DNA of 64,000 nucleotides from assembly GCF_003095375.1 (NCBI RefSeq), contig NZ_QEHR01000005.1:186001-250000 (forward strand), written 5' to 3'. The translations under genes were made by a program, and so were the position numbers. Of this stretch, positions 25,298-33,556 are shown one piece after another; the first letter of the stretch is position 1; each line of letters begins with the position of its first letter. Origin of the DNA: Marixanthomonas spongiae (GTDB lineage Bacteria; Bacteroidota; Bacteroidia; Flavobacteriales; Flavobacteriaceae). Below the pieces are notes generated by a model that was not told the DNA's origin, made no database searches, and saw only the letters and a program-made list of their open reading frames with translations.

Positions 25298-27109
25298 TTA
25301 AAACGGATACGTGTTTTCTGCTGTTACTTTTTCGGCAATTTTGTTTCGTAATTGAACGATATTGGGGAAGTTGTCATACTTCGTCCAGCGTTTCAAGCCC
25401 ATTAGCATGGCTTTTTGCTCGTCGTCTTCAGCAAATGAAATAATGGCTTCTTTTGCTTTTTGGTTCACAATTTCAACTGCATGGTATAAATACAATTGTG
25501 CCATGGCAACTTGGTATTCGGCATTAGCGTCATCGCGTTTATGGTTCTTTTTGGCACGTAGAATAGCGCTTTCTGCCATATAGATTTCAATCAAAATATC
25601 GGCAGAGGCCAATAATAACTGTTGGTGTTCTTCTAACTCTGGGCCGTATTTTTTAACGGCGCTACCAGCAACCATCAATAATACTTTTTTCAGTTTGCCA
25701 ATCATTGCTTTTTCTTCGGAAAGCACTTCGGAGTAATCCGGGGTGTCGAACGATGGAATTCCCATCAGCTCTTCGCCAACAGCTTGTGCAGGCCCCAATA
25801 GATCTACGTGGCCTTTCATGGCTTTTTTGATGAGCATGCCAACTGCCAACATTCGGTTTATTTCGTTGGTACCTTCATAAATACGAGCAATACGGGCATC
25901 GCGCCAAGCAGATTCCATCGGGGTGTCGGCACTAAAGCCCATCCCACCAAAAATTTGGATGCCTTCATCGGAGCAATTCTGAATATCTTCAGAAACGGCT
26001 ACTTTTAAAATGGAACACTCTATTGCGTATTCTTCAACGCTTTTAAGTTCGGCTTCTTGGTGATCGTTCCCGGCTTCCATGCGCAGCGCAATACGGTCTT
26101 CAATGTTTTTACCGGCACGGTAGGTGGCGCTTTCGCCAACAAAGGCAGAAGTTGCCATTTCGGCGATTTTCGATTTAATAGCACCAAACTTTGCAATTGG
26201 GGTTTTAAATTGAACCCTGTCGTTGGCGTATTTAACAGCTTGATCGATAACGCGGCGTTGGGCATCAAGACTGGCAGCAGCTAGTTTGATTCGGCCAACA
26301 TTTAAAGCATTCATCGCAATTTTGAATCCGTTTCCTCTTTCTGAAAGCATATTTTCAACAGGCACTTTAGTGTCGTTAAAAAACACTTGACGGGTAGAGG
26401 AGGAGTGGATTCCGAGTTTCTTTTCTTCTTCGCCAAATGTGATTCCGTTCTCAGGATCGTTTTCAACTATGAAACCTGTTATGTATTTGTCATCCTCAAT
26501 TCGCGCAAAAACAATGAATAAATTGGCAAAGCCCGCATTTGAAATCCACATCTTTTGTCCGTTGATGATGTAGTTTTTTCCATCTTCAGAAAGAACGGCT
26601 TTTGTTTTTCCACTATTGGCATCACTTCCTGCACCCGGTTCGGTAAGGCAGTACGCGCCAAACCATTCGCCCGTAGCTAATTTAGGCACATATTTTTTCT
26701 TTTGTTCTTCGGTACCGTACAATGTTATCGGCATGGTGCCAATACCTGTGTGGGCGCCAAAAGCGGTCGCAACAGAACCTGTAGCGCCCGAAATATAATC
26801 ACAAACCAGCATCGTGGTTACGAAGCCCATTCCCAATCCGTCATATTCTTCGGGGACGGCAACGCCTAATAAGCCCATTTCACCGGCTTTGCGCATAATT
26901 TCTTCAGTGAGGTCGTAGTTTTTCTTTTCAAACTCTTCCTTTTTAGGCCAGATTTCGCGATCCACGAATTCTTTAACCGAATCGCGCATCATTTTTTGTT
27001 CTTCGGAAAAATCTTCCGGTGTAAAAACATCCTTAGCAGCTGTTTCTTTTACTAGAAACTGGCCGCCGCGGAGAAGGTTGTTTTCTTTTGTGTTTGCTTT
27101 ATCTTTCAT
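25298..27109 (-). CDS. fadE: Acyl-CoA dehydrogenase (beta-oxidation)
   Basis: 603 residues from the ATG at 27109 (MKDKANTK); a longer frame to 27145 begins inside a repeat and is unlikely. Catalyses the first, FAD-dependent step of fatty-acid beta-oxidation in the cytoplasm. Motifs: CLTEPGAGSDANSG (acyl-CoA/FAD binding), WISNAGFANLFIVFA, FGGMGFSADTPMESAWRDARI and YEGTNEINR with the catalytic Glu. About 150 extra C-terminal helical residues make it longer than ordinary ~380-residue enzymes, as in Bacillus-type FadE/VLCAD-like forms. Last gene of the MarR-fadN-four-helix-fadA-fadE operon, the same fadN-fadA-fadE order as in Bacillus subtilis. Confidence 0.94.
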   Translation of the reverse strand: MKDKANTKENNLLRGGQFLVKETAAKDVFTPEDFSEEQKMMRDSVKEFVDREIWPKKEEFEKKNYDLTEEIMRKAGEMGLLGVAVPEEYDGLGMGFVTTMLVCDYISGATGSVATAFGAHTGIGTMPITLYGTEEQKKKYVPKLATGEWFGAYCLTEPGAGSDANSGKTKAVLSEDGKNYIINGQKMWISNAGFANLFIVFARIEDDKYITGFIVENDPENGITFGEEEKKLGIHSSSTRQVFFNDTKVPVENMLSERGNGFKIAMNALNVGRIKLAAASLDAQRRVIDQAVKYANDRVQFKTPIAKFGAIKSKIAEMATSAFVGESATYRAGKNIEDRIALRMEAGNDHQEAELKSVEEYAIECSILKVAVSEDIQNCSDEGIQIFGGMGFSADTPMESAWRDARIARIYEGTNEINRMLAVGMLIKKAMKGHVDLLGPAQAVGEELMGIPSFDTPDYSEVLSEEKAMIGKLKKVLLMVAGSAVKKYGPELEEHQQLLLASADILIEIYMAESAILRAKKNHKRDDANAEYQVAMAQLYLYHAVEIVNQKAKEAIISFAEDDEQKAMLMGLKRWTKYDNFPNIVQLRNKIAEKVTAENTYPF

Positions 27110-27130
27110 AGTTTGTTTTTGTGTTAGATT

Positions 27131-27161
27131 TATGACGTAGGACATAATGACGTACGACGTA
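27131..27161. repeat. Repeat unit in the fadA-fadE spacer
   Basis: TATGACGTAGGACATA (27131-27146) recurs in direct orientation with one change at 28515-28530. TAATGACGTACGACGTA (27145-27161) recurs exactly, inverted, at 28958-28974. The rest of the 194-bp spacer (27110-27303) shows no gene. Confidence 0.75.
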
Positions 27162-27303
27162 GGATTTATTTTATTGATCTCATAAGAATTGAAATTATGC
27201 TTTGAATTTAATGGCTTTTCAGGTGCTTGAACCTCGCTTATGTCTTTATGTGTGGCACCTTATGTCATTCAGTCGTACGTTGTTTTCCATTAAAAAAATT
27301 CTG

Positions 27304-28494
27304 TTAATTCAAAAATTCGTAAATTCCAGCGGCACCTTGTCCGGTACCTACACACATGGTAACCATACCGTATTTGCCTTGCATGTTGCGTTTTCGCATT
27401 TCGTCAAAAAGTTGGACGGAGAGTTTGGCTCCGGTACAACCCAATGGATGACCAAGAGCAATGGCACCTCCATTGACGTTTACAATGTCTTTATTCAACC
27501 CTAGTTCCCTGATTACCGCGATAGATTGGGAAGCGAAGGCTTCGTTCAGTTCCACCAAATCGATTTGATCCAGTTTCATCCCAGCTTGATCTAAGGCCTT
27601 TGGTATGGCCTTCACTGGGCCAATCCCCATAATTCGTGGTTCCACGCCTACAGCAGCATAGTTTACCATACGGGCAATGGGTTCTAAATTCAGTTCTTTA
27701 ACCATTTTTTCGCTCATCACTATCACAAAAGCAGCACCGTCGCTCATTTGCGATGCATTACCAGCGGTTACGCTTCCGCCTTCGGCAAAAACAGGCTTCA
27801 ATTTTGAAAGCGCTTCTATATTGGTGCCTTTCCTGGGGCCTTCGTCTTTTTTTACGGTGTAGGTTTTGGTTTCTTTTTTCCCTGAATCGTTTACAAAGGT
27901 TTCTTCCACTTCAATGGGAACGATTTGGTCTTGAAAACGGTTTTCTTCTTGAGCTTTTAGGGCTTTCATCTGGCTGTTGTACGCAAATTCGTCCTGTTCC
28001 TCACGGGAAACATTATACTCTTTTGCTACCGCTTCGGCCGTTAAGCCCATATTCCAGTAATAATCTTCATGGCCTTCTTTGGCCAGTTTGTAATCTGGCA
28101 CGGGTTTGTAACCGCCCATTGGGATGTAGCTCATGCTTTCGGCACCACCTGCAATAATGCAATCGGCCATACCGCTCTGTATCTTTGCCGAAGCCATTGC
28201 AATGGTTTCAACTCCCGAGGCACAGTACCTATTTACGGTAACCCCTGGAATGTCTTCAGTTTTCAAGCCCATTAAAGAAATAAAACGCCCCATGTTCAGT
28301 CCTTGTTCGGCTTCGGGCATGGCGTTGCCCACAATGACGTCGTCTATTTGTTTTTTGTCCAGTTCGGGCAGTTTGTCCATCATATATTGAATGGTCTCCG
28401 CGGCCATTTCGTCTGGTCTTTTAAACCGAAATACGCCACGAGGGGCTTTCCCAACTGCGGTTCTGTATGCTTTTACTATGTATGCTGTTTTCAT
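27304..28494 (-). CDS. fadA: Acetyl-CoA C-acyltransferase (3-ketoacyl-CoA thiolase)
   Basis: 396 residues. Performs the thiolytic last step of beta-oxidation. Acyl-accepting cysteine in [14 protein letters not shown] (~residue 90), ELNEAFASQ, the catalytic histidine in [16 protein letters not shown] and the second cysteine in [18 protein letters not shown] are all intact. Full length, starts [20 protein letters not shown]. It lies between the four-helix-bundle gene and fadE and is transcribed with them. Confidence 0.96.
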   Translation of the reverse strand: MKTAYIVKAYRTAVGKAPRGVFRFKRPDEMAAETIQYMMDKLPELDKKQIDDVIVGNAMPEAEQGLNMGRFISLMGLKTEDIPGVTVNRYCASGVETIAMASAKIQSGMADCIIAGGAESMSYIPMGGYKPVPDYKLAKEGHEDYYWNMGLTAEAVAKEYNVSREEQDEFAYNSQMKALKAQEENRFQDQIVPIEVEETFVNDSGKKETKTYTVKKDEGPRKGTNIEALSKLKPVFAEGGSVTAGNASQMSDGAAFVIVMSEKMVKELNLEPIARMVNYAAVGVEPRIMGIGPVKAIPKALDQAGMKLDQIDLVELNEAFASQSIAVIRELGLNKDIVNVNGGAIALGHPLGCTGAKLSVQLFDEMRKRNMQGKYGMVTMCVGTGQGAAGIYEFLN

Positions 28495-28514
28495 ATTTTT
28501 TTGACTTAAGATGG

Positions 28515-28530
28515 TATGACTTAGGACATA
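28515..28530. repeat. Repeat unit in the spacer before fadA
   Basis: TATGACTTAGGACATA, 15 of 16 identical to 27131-27146 in the same orientation. Confidence 0.65.
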
Positions 28531-28533
28531 GGA

Positions 28534-28899
28534 CTAATTAATTTTGAGCCCTTCCATAAATCGAGTTATCATACCTTGGATTTTTTGAATTTTATTTTCT
28601 AAATGTTTAAAAGTTGCTTCTGAAATATATTCCACTTCAAAGGCAATTATTAATTGAGTTTCCCATTCATAAGCAGATCCTAAGGCAGTTTCTAAATATT
28701 GTAAAAAGTGCTTATCCGTTCCTCGAGCCGTTCCTTCCGCAATGTTGGAAGGAATTGATACCGAACAACGTTGCATTTGGTTGCAGAGGGAATATGTTTC
28801 AGACTTCGGAAATATCTTAGTTGTTTTATAAGTATCTTTTACAATTTCGATTCCTTCTTTCCAAATAGTAAGTTTTCTAAAGTTGTGTCTTGCTGCCAT
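28534..28899 (-). CDS. Four-helix bundle protein (23S rRNA-intervening-sequence family)
   Basis: 121 residues, entirely helical. The family signature is present: HNFRKLTIWKEGIEIVKDTYK at the start, FPKSETYSLCNQMQRCSVSIPSNIAEGTARGT (conserved PSNIAEG) and a C-terminal LENKIQKIQGMITRFMEGLK. Proteins of this family were first seen encoded in intervening sequences of 23S rRNA genes but are widespread in Bacteroidetes as stand-alone genes of unknown role. It interrupts an otherwise metabolic operon (fadN upstream, fadA downstream). Repeats in the flanking spacers suggest it came in as an inserted unit. I infer no role in fatty-acid oxidation. Confidence 0.9.
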   Translation of the reverse strand: MAARHNFRKLTIWKEGIEIVKDTYKTTKIFPKSETYSLCNQMQRCSVSIPSNIAEGTARGTDKHFLQYLETALGSAYEWETQLIIAFEVEYISEATFKHLENKIQKIQGMITRFMEGLKIN

Positions 28900-28957
28900 T
28901 TGTCATACTTAAAAAGGTTTACATAAATTTTATTTAAAATACTTTGTAATTCTGTCT

Positions 28958-28974
28958 TACGTCGTACGTCATTA
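28958..28974. repeat. Inverted repeat partner in the spacer before the four-helix gene
   Basis: TACGTCGTACGTCATTA, the exact complement of 27145-27161; the two copies enclose fadA and the four-helix-bundle gene. Confidence 0.75.
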
Positions 28975-28994
28975 AATCTTACATCCTTAAAACG

Positions 28995-31403
28995 TTAGTT
29001 TCTAAGCGGCTTATTCTTCTGAATCATATGTTGCAGCCTTTCCAATGTTTTTCGTTCGCCGCACAGGCTTAAAAATGCTTCTCTTTCAAGGTCTAACAAG
29101 TACTGCTCGCTTACTTGTTGTGGTTCGCTTAAATCGCCACCGGACATGACGTAGGCGAGTTTGTTGGCTATCTTTTGGTCGTGTTCGCTTATGTAATTTC
29201 CAGCCCTCATTTGGTCGGTTCCTACCAAGAATGGACCCAAGGCTTGTTTGCCTAATACTTTAATGTCTGTCCGCTCAATGGGTTTGGTGTAGCCTTGATC
29301 TGCCATCATGCGCGCAACTTCTTTGGCAGCGGCAATACGGCGGTTTTTGTTGACGATAATGATATCTTTTCCTTCTTTTAAAATATTAGTATCAAAAGCT
29401 TCGTAAGCCGATGTGGATACTTTTGCCATCCCAATGGTTAAAAAGTGTTCGCGTAAAGTGTTGAGTTCTAAATCGTCTTTTCTGAAAAGATCTTGAGCGC
29501 GAACCGTCATTTCTTTGGAACCGCCACCGCCGGGGATCACCCCAACACCAAATTCAACCAAACCGATATAACTCTCTGCAGCTGCTACCACGCGGTCTGC
29601 ATGCAAGGTCATTTCGCAACCGCCACCTAATGTCATTCCGTGAGGTGCAACTACGGTTGGAATTGAAGAATATCGAAGGCGCATACACGTGTCTTGGAAG
29701 TATTTAACGGCTGCATTCAATTCGTCATACTCTTGCTCTACGGCCATCATAAAAATCATTCCCACATTGGCGCCAACAGAGAAGTTCTTTCCGTTGTTGG
29801 CAATTACCAATCCATCGTAGCTTTTTTCAGCAATGTCGATGGCTTTGTTTATTCCGGCCAATACATCGGCGCCAACGCTGTTCATTTTACTTCTGAATTC
29901 TACATTTAAAATACCATCGCCCAAATCTTCAACTACAACACCATTGTTTTTGAAAACCTCTTTGCTTTCGCGAATGTTGTCTAAAATAATGTATGAATCT
30001 TGTCCAGGGATTTTAACGTGAGTTTTTTCAGGAATACCATAATAATAGGTGTTACCTTCTCTAACGTCGTAGAAACTATTTACCCCAGTTTCGAGCATCT
30101 CGTTTACCCAAGCTGCGGGTTCTTTTCCGAGGTCTTTAATGAGTTCGATTCCTTTTTTTACGCCCACGGCATCCCAAATTTCAAACGGACCGTGCTGCCA
30201 GCCAAAACCGGCTTTCATGGCATCGTCTATTTTATAGAGCTCATCGGTTATTTCGGGGATGCGTTTGGAAGCGTAGGCAAAGAGCGCTCCAAAGTTTTTT
30301 CGGTAAAACTCGCCGGCTTTGTCGTCGCCATTTATCAATACCTCAAAACGGTCGGTTACGTTGTCGATGTCCTTTGTCTTTTTCAAGGTATCGAAAGAGG
30401 CGCGTTCTTTTTCGCGGTATTCCATTTTGTCGAGGTCCAGCGTCAGGATTTCGCTGTTGCCCTTATCGTCCTTTATTTTTTTGTAAAACCCTTGTCCGCT
30501 TTTGCTGCCCAGCCATTCTTTTTCCATCATGGTGTCAATAAAACCGGGCAGTTTAAAGATTTCGTGCTCTTCGTCATCAGGAACATTTTCGTAAATTCCG
30601 TTGGCTACGTGAACCAAGGTATCAAGTCCAACCACATCGACGGTGCGGAAGGTGGCCGATTTTTGGCGTCCAATTACGGGACCGGTTAGTTTATCAACTT
30701 CTTCAACTGTCAATCCCATTTCTTTTACTTGGTGGAATAAACTTTGAATCCCGAAGATTCCAATTCGATTCCCTATAAAAGCAGGGGTGTCTTTGGCTAC
30801 GATGGAAGTTTTTCCAAGGAACTTTTCGCCATATCCATTAAGGAAATCAAGTACTTCTTGATCGGTTTTTGGCCCTGGGATGATTTCAAAAAGTTCTAAA
30901 TACCGTGGTGGGTTAAAAAAGTGGGTACCGCAGAAGTGTTTCTGAAAATCGTCACTACGGCCTTCGCTCATTTTATGAATGGGAATACCTGAGGTGTTGG
31001 AGGTAATCAACGTTCCTTCTGTTCTGTGCTTTTCAAGGTTGTCGAACACTTGCTTTTTAATATCAAGGCGTTCTACGACTACTTCAATGATCCAGTCTAC
31101 CTCAGAAACTTTTGAAATATCATCTTCCATGTTCCCCGTAGTGATGCGATCTGCAAAATCTTTGTGATAGAGTGGGGCAGGTTTGGATTTAATGGATTCT
31201 TGTAGTGAGTTGTTTACCACGCGGTTGCGCACTTCTTCATCCTCAAGGGTCAACCCTTTTTTCTTTTCTTTATCGGTGAGTTCGCGCGGAACGATGTCGA
31301 GCAGCAAAACCTCCACACCAATATTGGCAAAGTGGCAGGCAATTCCGCTACCCATGATTCCGGAGCCTATTACGGCAACTTTGTTAATTCTTCTTTTGGA
31401 CAT
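28995..31403 (-). CDS. fadN: Bifunctional 3-hydroxyacyl-CoA dehydrogenase / enoyl-CoA hydratase
   Basis: 802 residues. Carries out the hydration and NAD-dependent oxidation steps of beta-oxidation. Order is dehydrogenase first: VAVIGSGIMGSGIACHFANIGVEVLLLDI (NAD site), NTSGIPIHKMSE, HFFNPPRYLELFEIIPG (catalytic His), then a C-terminal crotonase domain from ~500 with GKNFSVGANVG and GGGCEMTLHADRVVAAAESYIGLVEFGVGVIPGGGG. This order is opposite to E. coli FadB and the same as B. subtilis FadN. It begins one base after the MarR gene's stop, so the two are co-transcribed. Confidence 0.95.
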   Translation of the reverse strand: MSKRRINKVAVIGSGIMGSGIACHFANIGVEVLLLDIVPRELTDKEKKKGLTLEDEEVRNRVVNNSLQESIKSKPAPLYHKDFADRITTGNMEDDISKVSEVDWIIEVVVERLDIKKQVFDNLEKHRTEGTLITSNTSGIPIHKMSEGRSDDFQKHFCGTHFFNPPRYLELFEIIPGPKTDQEVLDFLNGYGEKFLGKTSIVAKDTPAFIGNRIGIFGIQSLFHQVKEMGLTVEEVDKLTGPVIGRQKSATFRTVDVVGLDTLVHVANGIYENVPDDEEHEIFKLPGFIDTMMEKEWLGSKSGQGFYKKIKDDKGNSEILTLDLDKMEYREKERASFDTLKKTKDIDNVTDRFEVLINGDDKAGEFYRKNFGALFAYASKRIPEITDELYKIDDAMKAGFGWQHGPFEIWDAVGVKKGIELIKDLGKEPAAWVNEMLETGVNSFYDVREGNTYYYGIPEKTHVKIPGQDSYIILDNIRESKEVFKNNGVVVEDLGDGILNVEFRSKMNSVGADVLAGINKAIDIAEKSYDGLVIANNGKNFSVGANVGMIFMMAVEQEYDELNAAVKYFQDTCMRLRYSSIPTVVAPHGMTLGGGCEMTLHADRVVAAAESYIGLVEFGVGVIPGGGGSKEMTVRAQDLFRKDDLELNTLREHFLTIGMAKVSTSAYEAFDTNILKEGKDIIIVNKNRRIAAAKEVARMMADQGYTKPIERTDIKVLGKQALGPFLVGTDQMRAGNYISEHDQKIANKLAYVMSGGDLSEPQQVSEQYLLDLEREAFLSLCGERKTLERLQHMIQKNKPLRN

Positions 31404-31404
31404 A

Positions 31405-31851
31405 TTATGCTATTTTTTTGGTATATATTTTTTTTGAATTAATCAGTTCTAAAATGGTGTTGGCCACTTTTGTAAATGTTTTTAATTCTTCTTCTGAAAT
31501 GTTCTCTTTTACGGCTTCGTCAAACCGGAGCACCACATTTTTTGAAAATTCCCGCATTTCTTTTCCAAAAGGGGTTAAATGGATCAACACCCCGCGGCCA
31601 TCTTCGGGATTTGGTTTGCGTTCAATCAAGCCTTTTGCTTCCATATTTTTCAAGGTGCGCGATAGGCTCGTAGCTTCCATTCCCATTTTTGGGCCTAAAG
31701 CTGTAGAAGGGGTTCCTTCTTCAGGATCGATGCTTATCAGGGCAAAGCCTGTGGCCATGGTACTGTCTTTTTTACTGGCTTCTTCGTTATACATTTTTTG
31801 AACGCCCATCCAAGTGGAACGTAGTATGTAATCTATTGTTTTTTCCTTCAA
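31405..31851 (-). CDS. MarR family transcriptional regulator of the fad operon
   Basis: 148 residues. Winged-helix MarR core: STALGPKMGMEATSLSRTLKNMEAKGLIERKPNPEDGRGVLIHLTPFGKEM, with the conserved D-x-R wing (PEDGRG). N- and C-terminal helices make the dimer. First gene of the beta-oxidation operon, directly followed by fadN. A palindrome over the predicted promoter (31896-31913) suggests that it represses its own operon; acyl-CoA as the releasing ligand would be the logical guess but is not shown by sequence. Confidence 0.92.
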   Translation of the reverse strand: MKEKTIDYILRSTWMGVQKMYNEEASKKDSTMATGFALISIDPEEGTPSTALGPKMGMEATSLSRTLKNMEAKGLIERKPNPEDGRGVLIHLTPFGKEMREFSKNVVLRFDEAVKENISEEELKTFTKVANTILELINSKKIYTKKIA

Positions 31852-31879
31852 AAAGTATTGGTTTTATTTTTCGGAATAC

Positions 31880-31913
31880 CAAAGATAGAAAATTTTATTA
31901 TGCACGCATAGTA
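31880..31913 (-). promoter_or_regulatory. Promoter of the fad operon with overlapping operator-like palindrome
   Basis: Minus-strand TATCTTTG (31880-31887, exact TAnnTTTG), about 29 bases before the MarR start. An inverted repeat TATTATGC-AC-GCATAGTA (31896-31913, 7 of 8 pairs) covers the -33 region, where a MarR dimer would block RNA polymerase. Confidence 0.5.
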
Positions 31914-31981
31914 AATAAATGTAAAAGTTTTAGGCAGTAATGTTAAATATTGGATTTAAGATGTTGTTTTTAGCAACAACC

Positions 31982-32869
31982 TTAATTTTTAATCAGTTGC
32001 CGAACGGTTTTGTAATTGCCCGATTGAATTTGAACAAAATAAATCCCTTTGGGAAGGTCTTTCACGGAATACGAATCACCTGCTTTAAACTTTCTCACCA
32101 TTCTGCCTTGGCTGTCCATCACTTTAATTGTCCCATGTTTTAGGTTAGAAATATTAAATATGTTTTTAGTAGGGTTGGGATGGATAATTGAAAAGTTGAT
32201 GCTTCGGCTGTCGTTTAGTCCTAAAATGATTGCGTCGTCAATACATTCGTGAAATTCAATAGCGTTGTTCAAACTTTCCAAAATTGAATATAAATCAGCT
32301 GTAGCATCAATGACAACAGTGCGTTTAAGGAAATCTGATTGTGAGCTGGGAAATGCTTTATAGACCGCTGTTATATGTTCGGTGATTATGGCTAAATCAT
32401 CTGTAGAGATGTCATCAAGTTCGGTAACATAGTCTATAAAGTCATTTTTATCAAAGTCGTTCGCAATGGGACCATTTGTGAGGGTGGAATAATAGCTATA
32501 GGTTCCATCGTTTTGGGTGCAGTCTCTTATAACACAATATTGGAATTCTATAGAATTGTTCAACTCATCCAAAATTGAATATATTTCGGTAGTTGCAACT
32601 ATGGTAATAGATTTATGCGGGTTTAATGAAGGAATGGTTTTAGAGACTGATGTTACGTGATCGGTAAGTGTATTTAAATCTTGATTGGAAATATTGTCAA
32701 GACCAATTATAAAGGTTAAAAAGTCATTTTTATTAAAATCTATAGGGACATTTTCTAAAGTTAGGTGTGCCCGATATTGAAATGTGCCATCATCTTGTGA
32801 GCAATCATTTTGACTATATAATTGCGTAACACCTAATACTAAAGTTATAAAAAGTAAAATATTTTTCAT
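31982..32869 (-). CDS. T9SS-secreted protein with two internal repeats
   Basis: 295 residues from the ATG at 32869 (MKNILLFITLVLGVTQLYSQ, a clear signal peptide); a longer frame to 32962 overlaps the regulator gene and is not favoured. Two ~95-residue repeats follow: CSQDDGTFQYRAHL..FNKNDFLTFIIGLDNIS..DHVTSVSK..ATTEIYSILDELNNSIEFQYC and a second with CTQNDGTYSYYSTL..FDKNDFIDYVTELDDIS..EHITAVYK..ATADLYSILESLNNAIEFHEC. Each is bounded by Cys, perhaps as a disulfide. The last ~75 residues are a T9SS type A sorting domain (IIHPNPTKNIFNIS ... GIYFVQIQS). Function unknown. It lies next to a two-component system. Confidence 0.82.
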   Translation of the reverse strand: MKNILLFITLVLGVTQLYSQNDCSQDDGTFQYRAHLTLENVPIDFNKNDFLTFIIGLDNISNQDLNTLTDHVTSVSKTIPSLNPHKSITIVATTEIYSILDELNNSIEFQYCVIRDCTQNDGTYSYYSTLTNGPIANDFDKNDFIDYVTELDDISTDDLAIITEHITAVYKAFPSSQSDFLKRTVVIDATADLYSILESLNNAIEFHECIDDAIILGLNDSRSINFSIIHPNPTKNIFNISNLKHGTIKVMDSQGRMVRKFKAGDSYSVKDLPKGIYFVQIQSGNYKTVRQLIKN

Positions 32870-32927
32870 AATATTTGGTCGATAATGGTATTTTAATAAG
32901 AAAAAACCAGTTAAATATAATAATTTT

Positions 32928-33542
32928 TTAAGATACCTCATACAAATTAGACCGCATGGCAAACCGTACCAATTCGCCCACAGTATTCAGATTGAGTTTC
33001 TTTTTAATGTTTTTTTTGTGCTTTTCCACCGTGTGGGAGGAGATATTCAGGTATTCTCCGGTTTCCTTGCTTGTTTTTCCAGATGCGATGACCACTAAAA
33101 TTTCCTTTTCCCTTTTAGTGAGGTGCTCCAGTTGGTCTGTATAGTCTATATTTTCGCTAATGTTATCGGTTTCTTTTTGGTAATTTAAATATGCCAAATC
33201 TATCGTTACCCTTAACTGTGTTTCATTAAACGGTTTCAGCAAATAGGCGAAAGGCATGGTGGCTTTGGCGCGTTTTAAAATGTCCGGGGAATCATAAGCG
33301 GTTAAATAGACCACGGGAACAGTTTTTAGTTGCTTAAATTCGGTCATGATAGCAATACCGTCTTTTTCTTCATTTAAGTTGATATCGCAAATTATAACAT
33401 CAATATCATTCGCTTTAAAATGATGATAGGCCTCTTTATGGTTTCGGGCCGTCTTTACCTGTATGGAAGTATCTTTCTCCAATAAGAGCTTAATATCCTT
33501 AGCGATGATAAATTCGTCTTCAATCAATAAAATTGTTCTCAT
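32928..33542 (-). CDS. LuxR/NarL-type response regulator
   Basis: 204 residues from the ATG at 33542 (MRTILLIEDEF); the longer frame adds nine unlikely residues. Receiver domain: LLIEDEF (acidic pocket), VIICDINLNEE (phosphoacceptor Asp), VVYLTAYDS and YLLKPF. C-terminal LuxR helix-turn-helix: LTKREKEILVVIASGKTSKETGEYLNISSHTVEKHKKNIKKKLNL. It starts 14 bases after the sensor kinase gene's stop, so it is its obvious partner; together they form a two-component system. The next gene downstream encodes a T9SS protein that may be a target. Confidence 0.93.
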   Translation of the reverse strand: MRTILLIEDEFIIAKDIKLLLEKDTSIQVKTARNHKEAYHHFKANDIDVIICDINLNEEKDGIAIMTEFKQLKTVPVVYLTAYDSPDILKRAKATMPFAYLLKPFNETQLRVTIDLAYLNYQKETDNISENIDYTDQLEHLTKREKEILVVIASGKTSKETGEYLNISSHTVEKHKKNIKKKLNLNTVGELVRFAMRSNLYEVS

Positions 33543-33556
33543 AACGATGGCTGTTT

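Noticed and set aside
27753-30689. Plus-strand open frames of 134 and 229 codons opposite fadA and fadN.
   Set aside because: Shadow frames produced by codon bias of conserved beta-oxidation genes on the other strand.
31955-31980. Small hairpin GTTGTT/AACAAC after the T9SS repeat-protein gene as a terminator.
   Set aside because: Only six A/T-rich pairs and no T-tract follows on the relevant strand.
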